The notes: generated by a model from the sequence alone, not told the origin. A stretch of 64,000 nucleotides of DNA from Plutella xylostella (GCF_932276165.1 NC_064009.1:6324001-6388000), one strand, 5' to 3'; shown: positions 22,680 to 33,720, numbered from the stretch's first letter. A program made the numbers and translations.

Positions 22680-22870
22680 TTATCATCATCATGATCAGTC
22701 TATAGCAGTCTACTGCTGGACGTACACCTCACAAAGCATATATATACCACTGGATGCGTTCTCTGGCTTTCCGCATTCAATCATTACCAGCCACCTGTCG
22801 CAAGTCGTCACACCATCTAGCCGGAGGGTGTCCTACACTACGTTTGCCTAATCGTGGTCTCCACTCCAGA
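22680..22870 (-). pseudogene. LINE ORF2 C-terminal fragment
   Basis: Minus-strand reading gives GKRSVGHPPARWCDDLRQVAG, then, after a stop, RKARERIQW-like sequence and CGTCCAGCAGTAGACTGC. This is the familiar end of insect LINE ORF2 proteins (GRPPARWxDDL...W...VQQW). Stops and frame loss show it is dead. Confidence 0.55.
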
Positions 22871-22982
22871 ACGATATGGACTTCCAATTGCAGAAAGAGT
22901 CCCCCCTTATCCGAACGGAGACTAGTTTACTTTAAATTTTGACGTTCATCAAAAAAATATATATTTACATGATGAATAAAAA

Positions 22983-23008
22983 CATTTGACTTTGACTTTG
23001 ACTTTGCA
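22983..23008. repeat. TTTGAC hexamer microsatellite
   Basis: About four direct TTTGAC units, probably the simple-sequence tail of a retroposon. Confidence 0.6.
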
Positions 23009-23054
23009 CATTGGCGCCGCGTCACCGTTCCGATGCCGACCCACTGCACTGGCT

Positions 23055-23247
23055 ATGGGGCATTAAATAAATAAATAGAATAATAAATACATATATGTGG
23101 GGATATCTCACACACGGCCATCCGACCCCAAGCTAGGCAGAACCTATGTTTCGTGCTCATCACACGAATGTTTGCCCTGGGCGGGATTCGAACCCGCGGC
23201 CCCAAGCTTTGGAAGCAGCTTCACTATCGCCTAAGCTACGGTGCCTC
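23055..23247 (-). mobile_element. tRNA-derived SINE
   Basis: On the minus strand a tRNA-like head carries an A-box-like TAGCTTAGGCG and a clear B box, GGTTCGAATCC (in GCGGGTTCGAATCCCGCCC). An unrelated body follows, then an ATTTATTT-type tail. It does not fold as a normal tRNA. Confidence 0.7.
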
Positions 23248-23789
23248 CATGCCGTTTAATTAACTTATTGCCTTTATAGTCGTAATGAACACCATATGCT
23301 AGGCGGTCAGGCCGCATCCCTTCACGCGTGCTGCATCTGTGGCGACGGAGTATTTGTCACGCGTCTACCAAATGATTGATAAAGGGAATCGCGGCATCAA
23401 TAGAGGTAGATTGTGTCATACCGATATGATAACAAGTGCTGACTTGACATTGATGAATAGTCTTAATGTTTAGTTTGTTTGTTTGTGTAATTGCATTTCA
23501 TCAGACGGGCTGCATTCTGTACCAGACTCTGTATCGGTAAATTAGCTGGACACTGGATATGATTATAAAGATAACCATAATTATTAACACAGTACCTGAT
23601 GCCATCAATATTAAACCTGAAATTATAGATAACTCATTACTTTTGAACTCTCTCTCTCGCTATCTGCATCTAGCGGCTTCCCGCTACCTTCCGCAGATCA
23701 TCAGTCCAACGGGTTGGGGGGCGACCTTACTTTTGAACGTCTTATGTGAATGCAATACGTGTACACCTTCCTCTTTTACTCCATAAGTC

Positions 23790-23925
23790 TTTCATTCACC
23801 AAAGGTTGCCTGGAAGAGATCACTTTTAGCGATAAGGCCGCCTATTGTGCTTACTCCTTTTGTTATTTAATGTATGTTGTGTGTTTTTTCAATAAAGCTA
23901 TACTGTATTGTATTGTATGTTATTT
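23790..23925 (+). mobile_element. LINE 3'-UTR fragment
   Basis: GGAAGAGATCACTTTTAGCG ... AAGGCCGCCTATTGTGC, then CAATAAAGCTATACTG and a TATTG-repeat tail, is an arrangement I recognise from lepidopteran retroposon 3' ends. It contains an AATAAA signal and no coding sequence. Confidence 0.45.
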
Positions 23926-24784
23926 TATTTTACACACTCGATAAATTAAACATATTCTTCAACCGTTTACAAGATACCACATCCCAGACACTATCACTTA
24001 ATACACATTATGGTTGTGACAAGTGAAACTTATAGCACCCAGGTTTCAGCGTCTAGGGTTGGAAGCAAATTATAATATAATATAAAGAAAGTGTAATCCA
24101 AGCTATGTTTGTAGTGACATGATATTCATGATACAGGCGGCGGGTTGACAGACACACTGATATGAATAATAAAGCTTTTTTCTCATTTCGCTCTAGGTAC
24201 GCGCCATGTGTGATAATATTTTATACCTAGGAGCTATGTGTCGAAAATATATTATTTAATATGAATGAAATAAATAAAATCAAAGGGACAGTCATAGTGA
24301 AATTTCTGGGAGTCACAATCGATAGGTTGCAGTTGGGAATAGGGGTGAGGTCCATTTTTGCAAAGGCGTAAAATCGTCTAGAATAACCATCTGATTAACC
24401 CCTTTTAACCTTACTAGGCTACGTGCTACACGCTGTATAGTAGTGGCTGAACTGAAAAAATTCACATAAGTATTGACTATTGATATCAAAGAGTTCTTTA
24501 CCAGAATAAACGTGAATATTACAGTTCAAATAAAACATTTTCAGTCTTTGAGCACTTGATTTTACAAAGAAATATGACCCTCTAACACTGTCACAAATCA
24601 AACTCAGTATTTCATTCAAATTTCAACTCTACGCCTTCGCATTACGAGCTATGACGGGATTGTGGAGATGGATATACGCGAAAATCCGGAGGCACAACAA
24701 ATCCGTTTAGGGCAGCAATACACGTCCGTATATCATCATTTTACTGCACAATTATTTAAAAAATAAAAATTAAAAGGTAAATAT
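23926..24784. other. Non-coding spacer
   Basis: Nothing assignable; the ORFs are short and have no domains. Confidence 0.4.
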
Positions 24785-24860
24785 AAGATAAGATAAAAGA
24801 TAAAATACTCTTTATTGCATCCAAACAGAAACAGTTTCACAAACAGAAAAGAAAATAAAT
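24785..24860 (-). mobile_element. Retroposon tail
   Basis: On the minus strand, AATAAAGAGTATTTTATC is followed by repeated ATCTT/ATCTTAT units. This resembles the simple-sequence tail of a LINE 3' end; a similar TCTTTATCTTTATC tail is at about 42524-42546. Confidence 0.35.
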
Positions 24861-24902
24861 AGGTAGTACATTAGAACTCAAAGTGATTTAATAATTTATA
24901 TT

Positions 24903-24972
24903 GTGAGTCGTGGTGGTGTAAGGAATAAGCTCTCGGCTCTCTTTCGTGGGGCCGTAGGTTTGAATCTGCCAT
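24903..24972 (+). mobile_element. SINE head, truncated by a MITE
   Basis: GTGGTGTAAGGAATAAGCTC and CCGTAGGTTTGAATCTGCC have the spacing of a tRNA-like A/B-box head. The sequence then meets the inverted-repeat element at 24973. Confidence 0.4.
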
Positions 24973-25189
24973 GTACGGTGGCCTGCGCCTAAAAGTATAC
25001 AGGCGGAGTTTTTAAAATAGCGATCCCTGATGATGAAGGGACCAGCTACATCTATTATAAATCCGGGGACGTGTTGTGTGTGATGTGTGTAGCAGTGGTG
25101 TTTATGTGGATGTGCTTGAGCAGCATGTGAGCTTGAGATCGCTATTTTAAAAACTCCGCCTGTATACTTTTAGGCGCAGGCCACCGTAC
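24973..25189. mobile_element. MITE with 53-bp perfect inverted repeats
   Basis: The arms 24973-25025 and 25137-25189 are exact reverse complements, starting GTACGGTGGCCTGCGCCTAA, with a 111-bp loop. The insertion may be at TA, making the element CGGTGG...CCACCG. Identical arms suggest a young insertion. No ORF. Confidence 0.8.
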
Positions 25190-25639
25190 TAATTAATTCT
25201 TTAGAAATAAGCTCTTCTATGTCATAATTTCCTTTTAGTACAATCAAACCACGTTGATGGTCGCCTGATTCCTTGTCAACTCCAAATACATAATTAAAAC
25301 ACCGAAACCAACTTCATTCTTGTGTTACACATAAATCTTGTGTTAAAACGCATGTATAAAACGGTTGATACCGGTCGTGTATTCCGCCCCTTACGGAGCT
25401 ATGAAGTCAAGCGGTGCAGGCGAGCATACACAGAAAGTAGACATACGTGTCCAGAATCGTGGAAGGATCTAGAAGGATGGCTGTTGGCTATTGTCGTTAC
25501 TCTGCCCACTTTTCACGGAGATGCATTTCAGTTGGAGCTTTTATAAATGTAAATTATGTAACGAGCTGCGCACTTTGCGCTCTATGATAAAGAGTTGATG
25601 AAAATGCCAGATTTTAATAGCCTGCATATTTTTGCTGGA
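25190..25639. other. Non-coding spacer
   Basis: No feature beyond weak ORFs. Confidence 0.4.
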
Positions 25640-25770
25640 CTGACGACCTTAGGCGGGTGGCGGGTAGTGGTTGGATGAGGAAGGCCGAGGACCGAGTGTT
25701 GTGGCGCTCCTTGGGAGAGGCCTATGTCCAGCAGTGGATGAGTATTGGCTGATGATGATGATATTTTTGC
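25640..25770 (+). pseudogene. LINE ORF2 C-terminus fragment
   Basis: The plus-strand frame reads RKAEDRVLWRSLGEAYVQQW then MSIG and a stop, followed by a short TGATGATGATG tail. This is the classic end of a lepidopteran LINE ORF2, 5'-truncated to a few dozen codons. Confidence 0.65.
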
Positions 25771-27730
25771 ATTTGCCAAAAAGTTTTTTTAAATTTATTT
25801 CCTGAATCTCATGTGATAAAGATTAAATGTGTGCGTTTATAGATTTTAGATGTATCTGTTAATATGTTTCGGCAAGATTTCAGCTATGCGACTTGTGTGA
25901 ATCATGCGTCCGGTAGAACTACATAACCTGAAAGGATTGTTATTTGCTAATGTTCGGTGTTAAGTGTTACCAACACTTAATTTTGGGGTTACCCATAGAA
26001 AACTATAATACATTGCTAAAAGAAGGTGGCCTGTGGGAAGAGGTACGTAGTATTTTTGTCTTCAATGGCTCGTAAAATTTTACGTCATAATGTTATATGT
26101 GATAATTACCGATTCTACCAATAACAGGGATCCGGGGCCTGCTCAATGAAGCTTAACATTGGCAAATACATTATGTATATCTGCTAGATATACATAATCT
26201 ACAGGGTTTGGGAAAACAAGAATTCACTAGAACCTTCTAGAACAAAAAATATACACGTCAAGATATCGAAAAAGAAAAATTCCGCTCTTTTTGTAAACGT
26301 TAAAAACGTATACTCAATCAAAACGCCAGCATATTTTTCGTAAAGTTCTGAGAGATCAGAATGAAGTTAGTCCTAATTTTAGCAAATATTTTAGTAGGCT
26401 GGGTAAATATTCATTAACTATTCCGTTGTCGTGTCTTGTAGGTGCGTGATGAGCATGTCAAAGGCACTACCCGTGTAAGGTCCAACACAGAGATAGGTAT
26501 CTCCTTTTCAGATTTATTTTGTTCTGATTTAAATAAAATAACCAATTAAATAGTGAAGACAAATATGCGAAGAACAAGAACGACTCGAAGCCCCGGATTC
26601 AATCTCGGCTGGGATGTCATTGTATTGTATTTGAATCTTAGCCAATTGAATCTTAGGGTGCCACATTGTATGCTTCATAAGAATTTGCCAATAATTATGG
26701 TGCCATTATAACATTTGAAATTAAAATAATTTAATAAACTTACCTGACCCTCTGTTTTGGCCAGGTAGTTGATTTATAAAGAAAATAACTGTTGACAAGG
26801 ATCCAGGCAAGCTAAAACTGAGCTGAAACGTGAAACATTCAGTGGACTATATCCCAAACCAACGCCGGGCCAGAGTGTTGCTCTGAAAATATTCAAATGT
26901 GACAGAGAAAATTCAGGCTTTTGCTCAATTCACGTATTCAGAACATGCGCAAATCATACTTTGCTTTGATGTCGTAGTTTTTGTATGATACAGTTTTTAT
27001 TATGAGATTATAATGCTAAATGAAGTTTGTTTTTCATGCGGGTTCTTATTTAGGTTTACTTTGTCAAGCTTTGTTTAGAAAGCTCGTATATATTATAAAG
27101 CATTTTTTACACTTGCATATTGCAGGACGAAATAAAATATACATTTAATAATGGCTGCAAAGGAGATTTTAAGAGTAGCCAAACTGCAATAATTGTCACC
27201 ATGCTGCCCCTGGGAATTCAGTATCCCCTCACTACGGTCAAAACCCTAGTCTAGCTGCAGTGTTTGTCACCGACATGGTAAGAAAAATAATAAGTTTGCA
27301 CTTTTCTAAACCCTAATAAATCTATTCCCCAATGACCTCCTTAACTTAGCCAACATCAATTACCAGGAGTGCATCCACACGTAGGTGTATTAACTGAAGT
27401 GGAAACGTGAACATGAACACATCTAGCTAATATTTGAATGGGAACGCGTATAAACAAGGTTGCGGCTGCATGAACCGAGCAATTGCGGTGAGAGGTGAGA
27501 CTTGTTGCACGAAAACAACTACCTGAGTCCATGCCACCGCATTTAGGCTACATGCATATCAGCGGTCGCTACACGGGACCGCTATCGGCGTTGATAAGCG
27601 CGTTTTATGCGATATAGAGAGTTTATGCTAACGCTATATAGAGTTGTTTATCTACGTCGATAACGAATCCGTGTAACAACAGCAGGTGGCTTTAGCTTTG
27701 TAAAAAATGCCATCCGTTTATATATGCAGA
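25771..27730. other. Gene-free stretch
   Basis: Nothing recognisable on either strand. Confidence 0.4.
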
Positions 27731-28132
27731 ATCAGCCTTTTATTTATATTTATTTATTTATTTATTTATAAACACTTTATTGTATAATAATAAAAACAGT
27801 TACAAAAATGGACTTAAAAGTAGTAAGTATATACAGAGGCGGGCTTATTGCCAAGAAGCAATTTCTTCCAACCAACCTTTGTTTGGTGGAAAACTAAAGT
27901 ATTTAAACTCCTTTAATACAATAAAAAGCTATACAAAAAGAATGTGGAAAGATCCTAAACTAAAACATAATATCTAAGATAAAAACGAAAAATACAAACT
28001 AACTACCTATTTAACTTACATAAATAATAATAATACAAATACACATAATACCTAAATGACAAAATAGACTTAATATATATCCGCTATATTTATATAAATA
28101 CATATATAACTATATAATATAATACATATTAT

Positions 28133-31081
28133 TTACCAACCTAAGGTTTTATAATAGTGATCCTTTACGCTCTTTTTAAAGGTAGCAAGTGAAGGTGAAA
28201 GTCGCACGTCTACGGGCAAGGTGTTCCACAAACACGCCGCCTTCACAGCGAACGAGTCACTGTAAGAAGCAGCGTTGCGGTCAGGCACACTCAACATCTT
28301 GTTCTCTGTAGATCTCAACGCTCGGCCGTGGGAACATAGGAATGAAAACTTAGATCGGAGATATTGGGGGGAAGTAGGGTTATTCAAAACATTGAATAAC
28401 ATGTTGAGAATGTGGGTATTCCGGCGAAGGCGAATTGGGAGCCACTTCAATTGAGCACGATACTCTGAAATGTGATCATACTTACGTAATCCAAAAATAA
28501 ATCGGATACATAAGTTCTGGAGACGTTCGAGTCGGTTGAGTAGCTCTTCAGTGAGGTCAAGATAGCTTACGTCAGCGTAGTCGAGAATTGGGAGCAGTAG
28601 AGACTGTGCCAGCGTAATTTTAGTGGAAAACGGTAGGAAATACTGCAAGCGTTTAAGGGAGAGGAAAGATGCAAAAAGCTTCCTGCTCACAGCGTCAACT
28701 TGCGGGATCCAAGAGAGAGTGCTGTCCATGACCACGCCGAGATTTTTTACTGAGGCTACATATGGTATGTCTGATTGGTCGTACCTGACTTTCCTCACAG
28801 CTGAAAAGTTAATTTTGTTTAACATCCTGGAGCTGCCGAAAACAATCGCTTGAGACTTCGTGGGATTAAGCAGCAAACCAAAAGATTTCACCCACTTGGA
28901 GATAATCTCCAGGTTGGTGTTAATGAGGCTAACAGCAGAGTTGAGGTTTTCGGGAAGTGCACTAGTGTAGAGCTGAAGGTCATCCGCATAGAGGTGGTAG
29001 AGAGAAGTCAGTTTATTGGCTAAAATGTTTATAAACAAAGAGAAAAGCAGAGGAGAAAGAACGCCACCTTGAGGGACGCCCGCAAGTACTGGACACCAAG
29101 TGGAACTCTCACTGTCGGTACGTACACACTGCTTGCGTCCCTTGAGATAAGACTCGAACCAACTGGTGACTGCCGGAGATACATTAAGAGAGCGTAAAAT
29201 TCCAAGGAGTAGATCAAAATCGACTGTATTGAATGCGTTACTGAAGTCCAGCAACGCCAGGACAGTAACGTGTTGTTTATCTATGTTGCTGCGAATGTCG
29301 TCAGTAACTTTGATCAGAGCGGTAACAGTACTGTGGCCTGGACGAAAGCCGGATTGGAAAGGATTAAGGAGATCGTTGTTGGAGAGGAAACTGGAAAACT
29401 GTTCAAAGACAAGACGTTCGAGGATTTTTGAGAGGAAGGGTAAAATAGAAATTGGGCGAAATTGCGACAACGATGTAGGATTCGGGACTTTTGGTAGTGG
29501 AAGAATGAACGCATTCTTCCATAGGGTAGGAAAGGATTTGGACAGGAGGGAAAGGTTCATGAGATTGGTTATGTGGGGCAAAATAACGTCCAATATAGGA
29601 TTTAACATGTAGGCACTGATGTCATCAATGCCTACTGCTCTGCTAGTTATCGCCGAAATACATCTCTTAACGTCACGGCCAGAAACAAGTTTGAAATTGA
29701 ATGAAGGGCAGTCAGGGAACGGCAAAGTAGAAAGATGACTCAGAGTTGTAGCTTTAATGTGATCATTCAGAATCAGAGGGGGTGTTGAAAAATGCTTGTT
29801 GAGAGCAGTGAGGTCAGTGTTGATGTTCGAAGTTGCCTTGGTTTTCCCTATGCCCAGAGTTTTGAGGAAGTTCCATAATTGTGCATTGTCACAGTTTTCA
29901 ATTGATTTATGGATATGTCGGCGTTTTGCATCCCTACACACTCTATTGCAGCGGTTCCTCAGCTCCTTGTATAGCCTCTCGTGCTCCTCAGTGGGTTGCT
30001 TCTTGTAGCGAAATCTGGCGTGATCACGTTTGGACATGAGCCTCTTTATGTCATCTGTGAGCCAAGGGGCAGGCAGCTGTTTAACATGGACTGGACGGAG
30101 GGGTGCATGTTTATCAAAAAGATCGGTGAGTAGAGAATTAAACAGAGCAACCCTCTCATCAATGTCGTCTATGCCGTTCAGCTGTGCCCAGTCAACAGCC
30201 TTAGCATCTTCACACAACTGCTGCTCGTCCACCTTCTTAAAATTACGCTGGAGAATGGTACGCTTCTTGGGTTTGGGAGTACGAATTTTATATGAGAGAT
30301 AAATAAGGTCGTGGTAAGAAAAACAGTCAGCTGTTAACTGACCATGTTTAATTACGAGATTCGGCGAAGACACAATAGTCAAATCCAGGAGGGTTGGGTC
30401 TGAATTAGGCGGATGGTGGGTGGCATCTGAAGGTAAGATGTGCAGATTTTTAGAGGTAACAATAGAGTGCAATGACCTAGAACGAGAGTCGTTTTTCAGA
30501 AGACAGGTGTTAAAATCGCCCATGACTATGGTATTGTCAAACAAAGGAGTGAAGTCGTCGAGAAGTTTATCAAATGAATCAAAGTAATTGACAGTCAAAG
30601 AAGGGCTATAGTAAACTCCGAGGAGAATCCTGCTGTGGCCGAGACGAACTTCTATCAGAAGATGTTCTGCCTTCCCAGAATACTCACTCGGAGACTTACT
30701 GATGATGGAATAGGGAATATGGCTGCGAAGGTAAATTGCAACCCCACCACCGCCTTTATTGATCCGATCATTCCTAATGAGCTGGAATCCAGGTAATGGA
30801 TAAAGAGAAGAGTCGAGTGAAGGTTTTAACCAGGATTCTGAAACAAGAACAGCATGAATGTTGTTGTTATCGAAGGACGTAAGCATATCGGAAAAGTGTG
30901 CCGGAATACTCTGAGCGTTGATATGAACTACATTCAGAGATTTCCGACAGTTCGAAAATTCTGAATTGAGACTAGATGAGAGCTGAACATACGACAGATC
31001 ACAGCTACTAATGGATCCAACGAAAGAGCAAGAAAGGAAAGAATCATCATCATCACTGTTGGCAGAATCATATGTACTCAT
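28133..31081 (-). CDS. LINE ORF2: endonuclease and reverse transcriptase, 982 aa
   Basis: An apurinic-like endonuclease fills about residues 50-270: LNVVHINAQSI, VSESWL, KGGGGVAIY, IVMGDFN and, at the usual SDH position, FSYHDLI. The reverse transcriptase domain is at about residues 510-770. It has motif A LALLDFSNAFNTVD, the GVPQGGVLSPLLFSLFIN block and the catalytic HLYADDLQLY box. The C-terminal region is typical of CR1-clade proteins. The role is target nicking and target-primed reverse transcription of its own RNA. The frame is unbroken from ATG to stop, so the element is young or recently active. The Tyr at the Asp position of SDH may affect nicking, or may be a family trait. Confidence 0.9.
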   Translation of the reverse strand: MSTYDSANSDDDDSFLSCSFVGSISSCDLSYVQLSSSLNSEFSNCRKSLNVVHINAQSIPAHFSDMLTSFDNNNIHAVLVSESWLKPSLDSSLYPLPGFQLIRNDRINKGGGGVAIYLRSHIPYSIISKSPSEYSGKAEHLLIEVRLGHSRILLGVYYSPSLTVNYFDSFDKLLDDFTPLFDNTIVMGDFNTCLLKNDSRSRSLHSIVTSKNLHILPSDATHHPPNSDPTLLDLTIVSSPNLVIKHGQLTADCFSYHDLIYLSYKIRTPKPKKRTILQRNFKKVDEQQLCEDAKAVDWAQLNGIDDIDERVALFNSLLTDLFDKHAPLRPVHVKQLPAPWLTDDIKRLMSKRDHARFRYKKQPTEEHERLYKELRNRCNRVCRDAKRRHIHKSIENCDNAQLWNFLKTLGIGKTKATSNINTDLTALNKHFSTPPLILNDHIKATTLSHLSTLPFPDCPSFNFKLVSGRDVKRCISAITSRAVGIDDISAYMLNPILDVILPHITNLMNLSLLSKSFPTLWKNAFILPLPKVPNPTSLSQFRPISILPFLSKILERLVFEQFSSFLSNNDLLNPFQSGFRPGHSTVTALIKVTDDIRSNIDKQHVTVLALLDFSNAFNTVDFDLLLGILRSLNVSPAVTSWFESYLKGRKQCVRTDSESSTWCPVLAGVPQGGVLSPLLFSLFINILANKLTSLYHLYADDLQLYTSALPENLNSAVSLINTNLEIISKWVKSFGLLLNPTKSQAIVFGSSRMLNKINFSAVRKVRYDQSDIPYVASVKNLGVVMDSTLSWIPQVDAVSRKLFASFLSLKRLQYFLPFSTKITLAQSLLLPILDYADVSYLDLTEELLNRLERLQNLCIRFIFGLRKYDHISEYRAQLKWLPIRLRRNTHILNMLFNVLNNPTSPQYLRSKFSFLCSHGRALRSTENKMLSVPDRNAASYSDSFAVKAACLWNTLPVDVRLSPSLATFKKSVKDHYYKTLGW

Positions 31082-31218
31082 ATTATAATATAATGAACTA
31101 AAAATAAATAAAATATATATTTATAAGATAATAATATACTATGTATTATACCTAAAATAAGAAATATACTTTAATTAAAAAACTACGAATTCAATAAAAT
31201 AATATTGATTGCACTATA
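31082..31218. other. Spacer upstream of LINE ORF2
   Basis: Very AT-rich sequence between the ORF2 start codon and element A, presumably part of the LINE's inter-ORF region. Confidence 0.45.
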
Positions 31219-32425
31219 TAGTGCCACAATCTTATCTGTTCCGGTGGCGACTTCGCTGTGATCGAATCCAGTGATGCCATCGATAAAATTTTGCCTATTT
31301 CTGGTTTAAACGACAATGCATTTCTGCTATTACCTATTGTTATAATTAGGTAAATTCATAAGTATAGATAAATCAAAATATAGGGTCGATAGTAAATGAA
31401 AGAGGATATAATATATCAAACGACATTTGTTGTATGGAAAATTTGTCCACGGCGAACAGAAATAAAATTAGTTCTGATTATGTTCTGATATAGGAGATTA
31501 AATCTAGATTACAATGGTATAGTATATGTGGGTCGTGGGAATAACGACGATATATACGACTTAAAAAAACTATTAATTATTATTTTTGAACACTTTATTA
31601 AACATTTTTAAAGATAGAAACAAGAGCATACAATTAAAAGAAATTCAGACAGTGTGCAAAGGTTAATTCATCATCATGGAAATCCATTCTTCGAGCCCTA
31701 TGTCCCTGATGAGGGATAAGAGGATTTCATCATCATCATCATCATCATCACGACCCATCACGTCCCCACTGCTGGGGCACGGGTCTCCTTCCAAAGGCTA
31801 ATTGCCAAAAAGCAATTTCTTTCAGCCAACTCTTGATAGGTTGGGAAAACAATGACATGTCGTAAATCATGATTATTTCGTCTAAAATCGCTGCAGGTGC
31901 GAGAAATTCTTCTTGGTATACTGCATAAGATTTAAATATCATGTCATGTCCTCACACCTGTAATCAAAGAAAAATAAAGATTATATACTTTCATCACGAG
32001 TATCACGACTATTCACGACCCATCCCGTCCCCACTGCTGGGGCACGGGCCTCTCCGCTCTCGGGAAAATATTTAATAAAATTACATGCAGTATATGGGTA
32101 AAATTATTCGTCATATTTGGCAACACTAACCTGTAGCCGCTGCAACTCGTTCTTCCAATTTTTCAAACGGAATTGAAGGCGCCTGAATATGTTATTCTTC
32201 CTGCATAAAAGCCAATATATATAGTACTACTTTTCTTGCATCACATTACAGCGCTTTTGGCATTATTTCACCCAGAAAATCACAAAACAAATTAAATAAC
32301 GTAGCGTCAGCCTCTTCGCAGAAATTGACAACTCAAATAACGCACAGAGTATGAAATGACGTTTGACAATGACGTCTCGTTAGTTGCACATTTTGACCAC
32401 CGGAACAGATAAGATTGTGGCACTA
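31219..32425. mobile_element. Element A, 1207 bp, TAGTGCCACAA ends, TA target
   Basis: The ends TAGTGCCACAATCTTATCTG...CGGTGG are inverted and perfect for about 30 bp, with TA at 31217-31218 and 32426-32427. The interior holds two copies of a lepidopteran retroposon motif (TCCCCACTGCTGGGGCACGG near 31765 and 32028), a CAT repeat and a LINE-end-like TTGCCAAAAAGCAATTTCTT. There is no transposase ORF. It abuts element B, which has nearly the same TIR. Confidence 0.75.
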
Positions 32426-32427
32426 TA

Positions 32428-32574
32428 TAGTGCCACAAACTTATCTGTTCCGGTGAGAGCGAACTAAATTGGTCCATACCTCATTACTTACTGTACTAAT
32501 GAATTTCATATTGACATAGATTATATGGACCAATTTAGTTCGCTCTCACCGGAACAGATAAGTTTGTGGCACTA
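32428..32574. mobile_element. Element B, 147 bp MITE, same TIR family as A
   Basis: The 50-bp arms are perfect inverted repeats (TAGTGCCACAAACTTATCTG ... AATTGGTCCAT). One TA (32426-32427) separates it from A and another follows (32575-32576). It is probably a deletion derivative mobilised by the same transposase as A. Confidence 0.8.
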
Positions 32575-32880
32575 TACACCCCTACGTGCTGTATAATATA
32601 AATGTCACAACAAATATTTTAAGTAGAACGAAACGTAAATTAATAGGTACACAGATTAGAGAGAAAAATAAACAAAAGTGTTTGACATTTGGCAAATAAA
32701 AAGTATAAGATGACAGATGACATCATGATAGTGACAGTTGACAGACAGATGAAATAACCTAAAACCAAAGCTGCTGTACATGTGTACTCATCATTTCTAA
32801 AACATGAAATCAAAGTACAACCTTAAACTAACAATCCGTAAGAAGCAAAACAATTAAGAAAAACAGCACAACACATCACA

Positions 32881-33660
32881 CTAACGCTTGGCTGAGACAG
32901 TGGCCTTGCTCCTGGTCACTGGCTTGCTGGGCTTGGGCACGGCCTTGTCACCTGGAGTCTTGGCCGCCGCCGCCGTGGTCGTCGGAGCCACTGCAGGATG
33001 CTTCCTGCAGAGCTCGTCCAGCTGCGCCGCCGAGACGATGGTCGCCTTGTTGCCGTCAGCGAGTTTCACATGCACGGCGCCATTCATCGTCCAGCACGCG
33101 CTGACTCCGAAGTGTCGGCGCGCGCGGGCGTAGTACTCCTGCCGGCTCTTAGTGAGGAACTCACCGACAACTGTGCCGCTCGACTTCAGCTGCGTCTTTC
33201 TTGCCCATATTGAAGCCTTCACAGAGATATTGGTGAACTTGGCTAGGATAGGGCGTGGCCTTTTTGGATTTTTGGCACCAATCCGGACGCAGTGTTGAAT
33301 CTGAGACGGGCTGAAATCAGCCAATCCCATCTTGCCTGTCACAGTGCCTGTGATGACTGCTGCCAAGTCCTCTCCATCCTGCTCCTCAATGCCAGAGAAC
33401 AAAAGGGCATTGCGCCGGCTGTGGCAGTCCATCTCCTCGACTCTTCCCGCCAGGCTGGCCACTTGGTCTTGGAGGAGGCGGAGAACACCTACAACCATCT
33501 CCTTGAATGATGCGAAGTCTTTAGCCAGGGCCCCGAGATCTGACATCTTGTCTGCTGAAGTAGTGGATGCTGCGAGCTTCCTCTCAAAATCATCAATTCG
33601 TGATGCAATCATGGACTCTATGCTCATCTGCTTCTCGAGGATGTCCTTAGCAGTGGCCAT
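32881..33660 (-). CDS. LINE ORF1-like protein, 259 aa
   Basis: An N-terminal helical region (about residues 5-75, heptad-like) is followed by RNA-binding-type sequence with RRNALLFSGIEEQDGEDL, GAKNPKRPRPILAKF and a KSSGTVVGEFLTKSRQEYYA segment, then a basic, Ala/Pro/Lys-rich tail. This is the coiled-coil plus RRM layout of LINE ORF1 proteins, which coat the element's RNA. It is GC-rich, unlike ORF2. It most likely belongs to the LINE at 27735-33720, but a neighbouring remnant of another element is possible. Confidence 0.7.
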   Translation of the reverse strand: MATAKDILEKQMSIESMIASRIDDFERKLAASTTSADKMSDLGALAKDFASFKEMVVGVLRLLQDQVASLAGRVEEMDCHSRRNALLFSGIEEQDGEDLAAVITGTVTGKMGLADFSPSQIQHCVRIGAKNPKRPRPILAKFTNISVKASIWARKTQLKSSGTVVGEFLTKSRQEYYARARRHFGVSACWTMNGAVHVKLADGNKATIVSAAQLDELCRKHPAVAPTTTAAAAKTPGDKAVPKPSKPVTRSKATVSAKR

Positions 33661-33720
33661 TGTATTTGTGAAAGTGAAGTGCAGTGGTGTGAGCAGTAGG
33701 TAGGGCCAAATTAGGGGTCA

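Larger units (their letters stand above)
27735..33720 (-). mobile_element. CR1-type LINE, nearly complete, with two inserted elements
   Basis: From 5' to 3' on the minus strand: a short leader, ORF1 (33660-32881), a spacer carrying inserted elements B and A, ORF2 (31081-28133), a 3' UTR, and an (AAAT)n-type tail at about 27741-27772. Without the 1.36 kb of insertions it would be about 4.6 kb. The 5' boundary is uncertain. ORF1 is much richer in GC than ORF2, so the two could have different origins. Confidence 0.75.

Noticed and set aside
23150..23247. Possible tRNA gene from the GGTTCGAATCC box
   Set aside because: The acceptor and anticodon arms do not pair and a SINE body and tail follow; the same applies at 36655.
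32888..33703. Several plus-strand ORFs of 71-123 codons
   Set aside because: They are antisense shadows of the GC-rich LINE ORF1 on the minus strand and show no domain.
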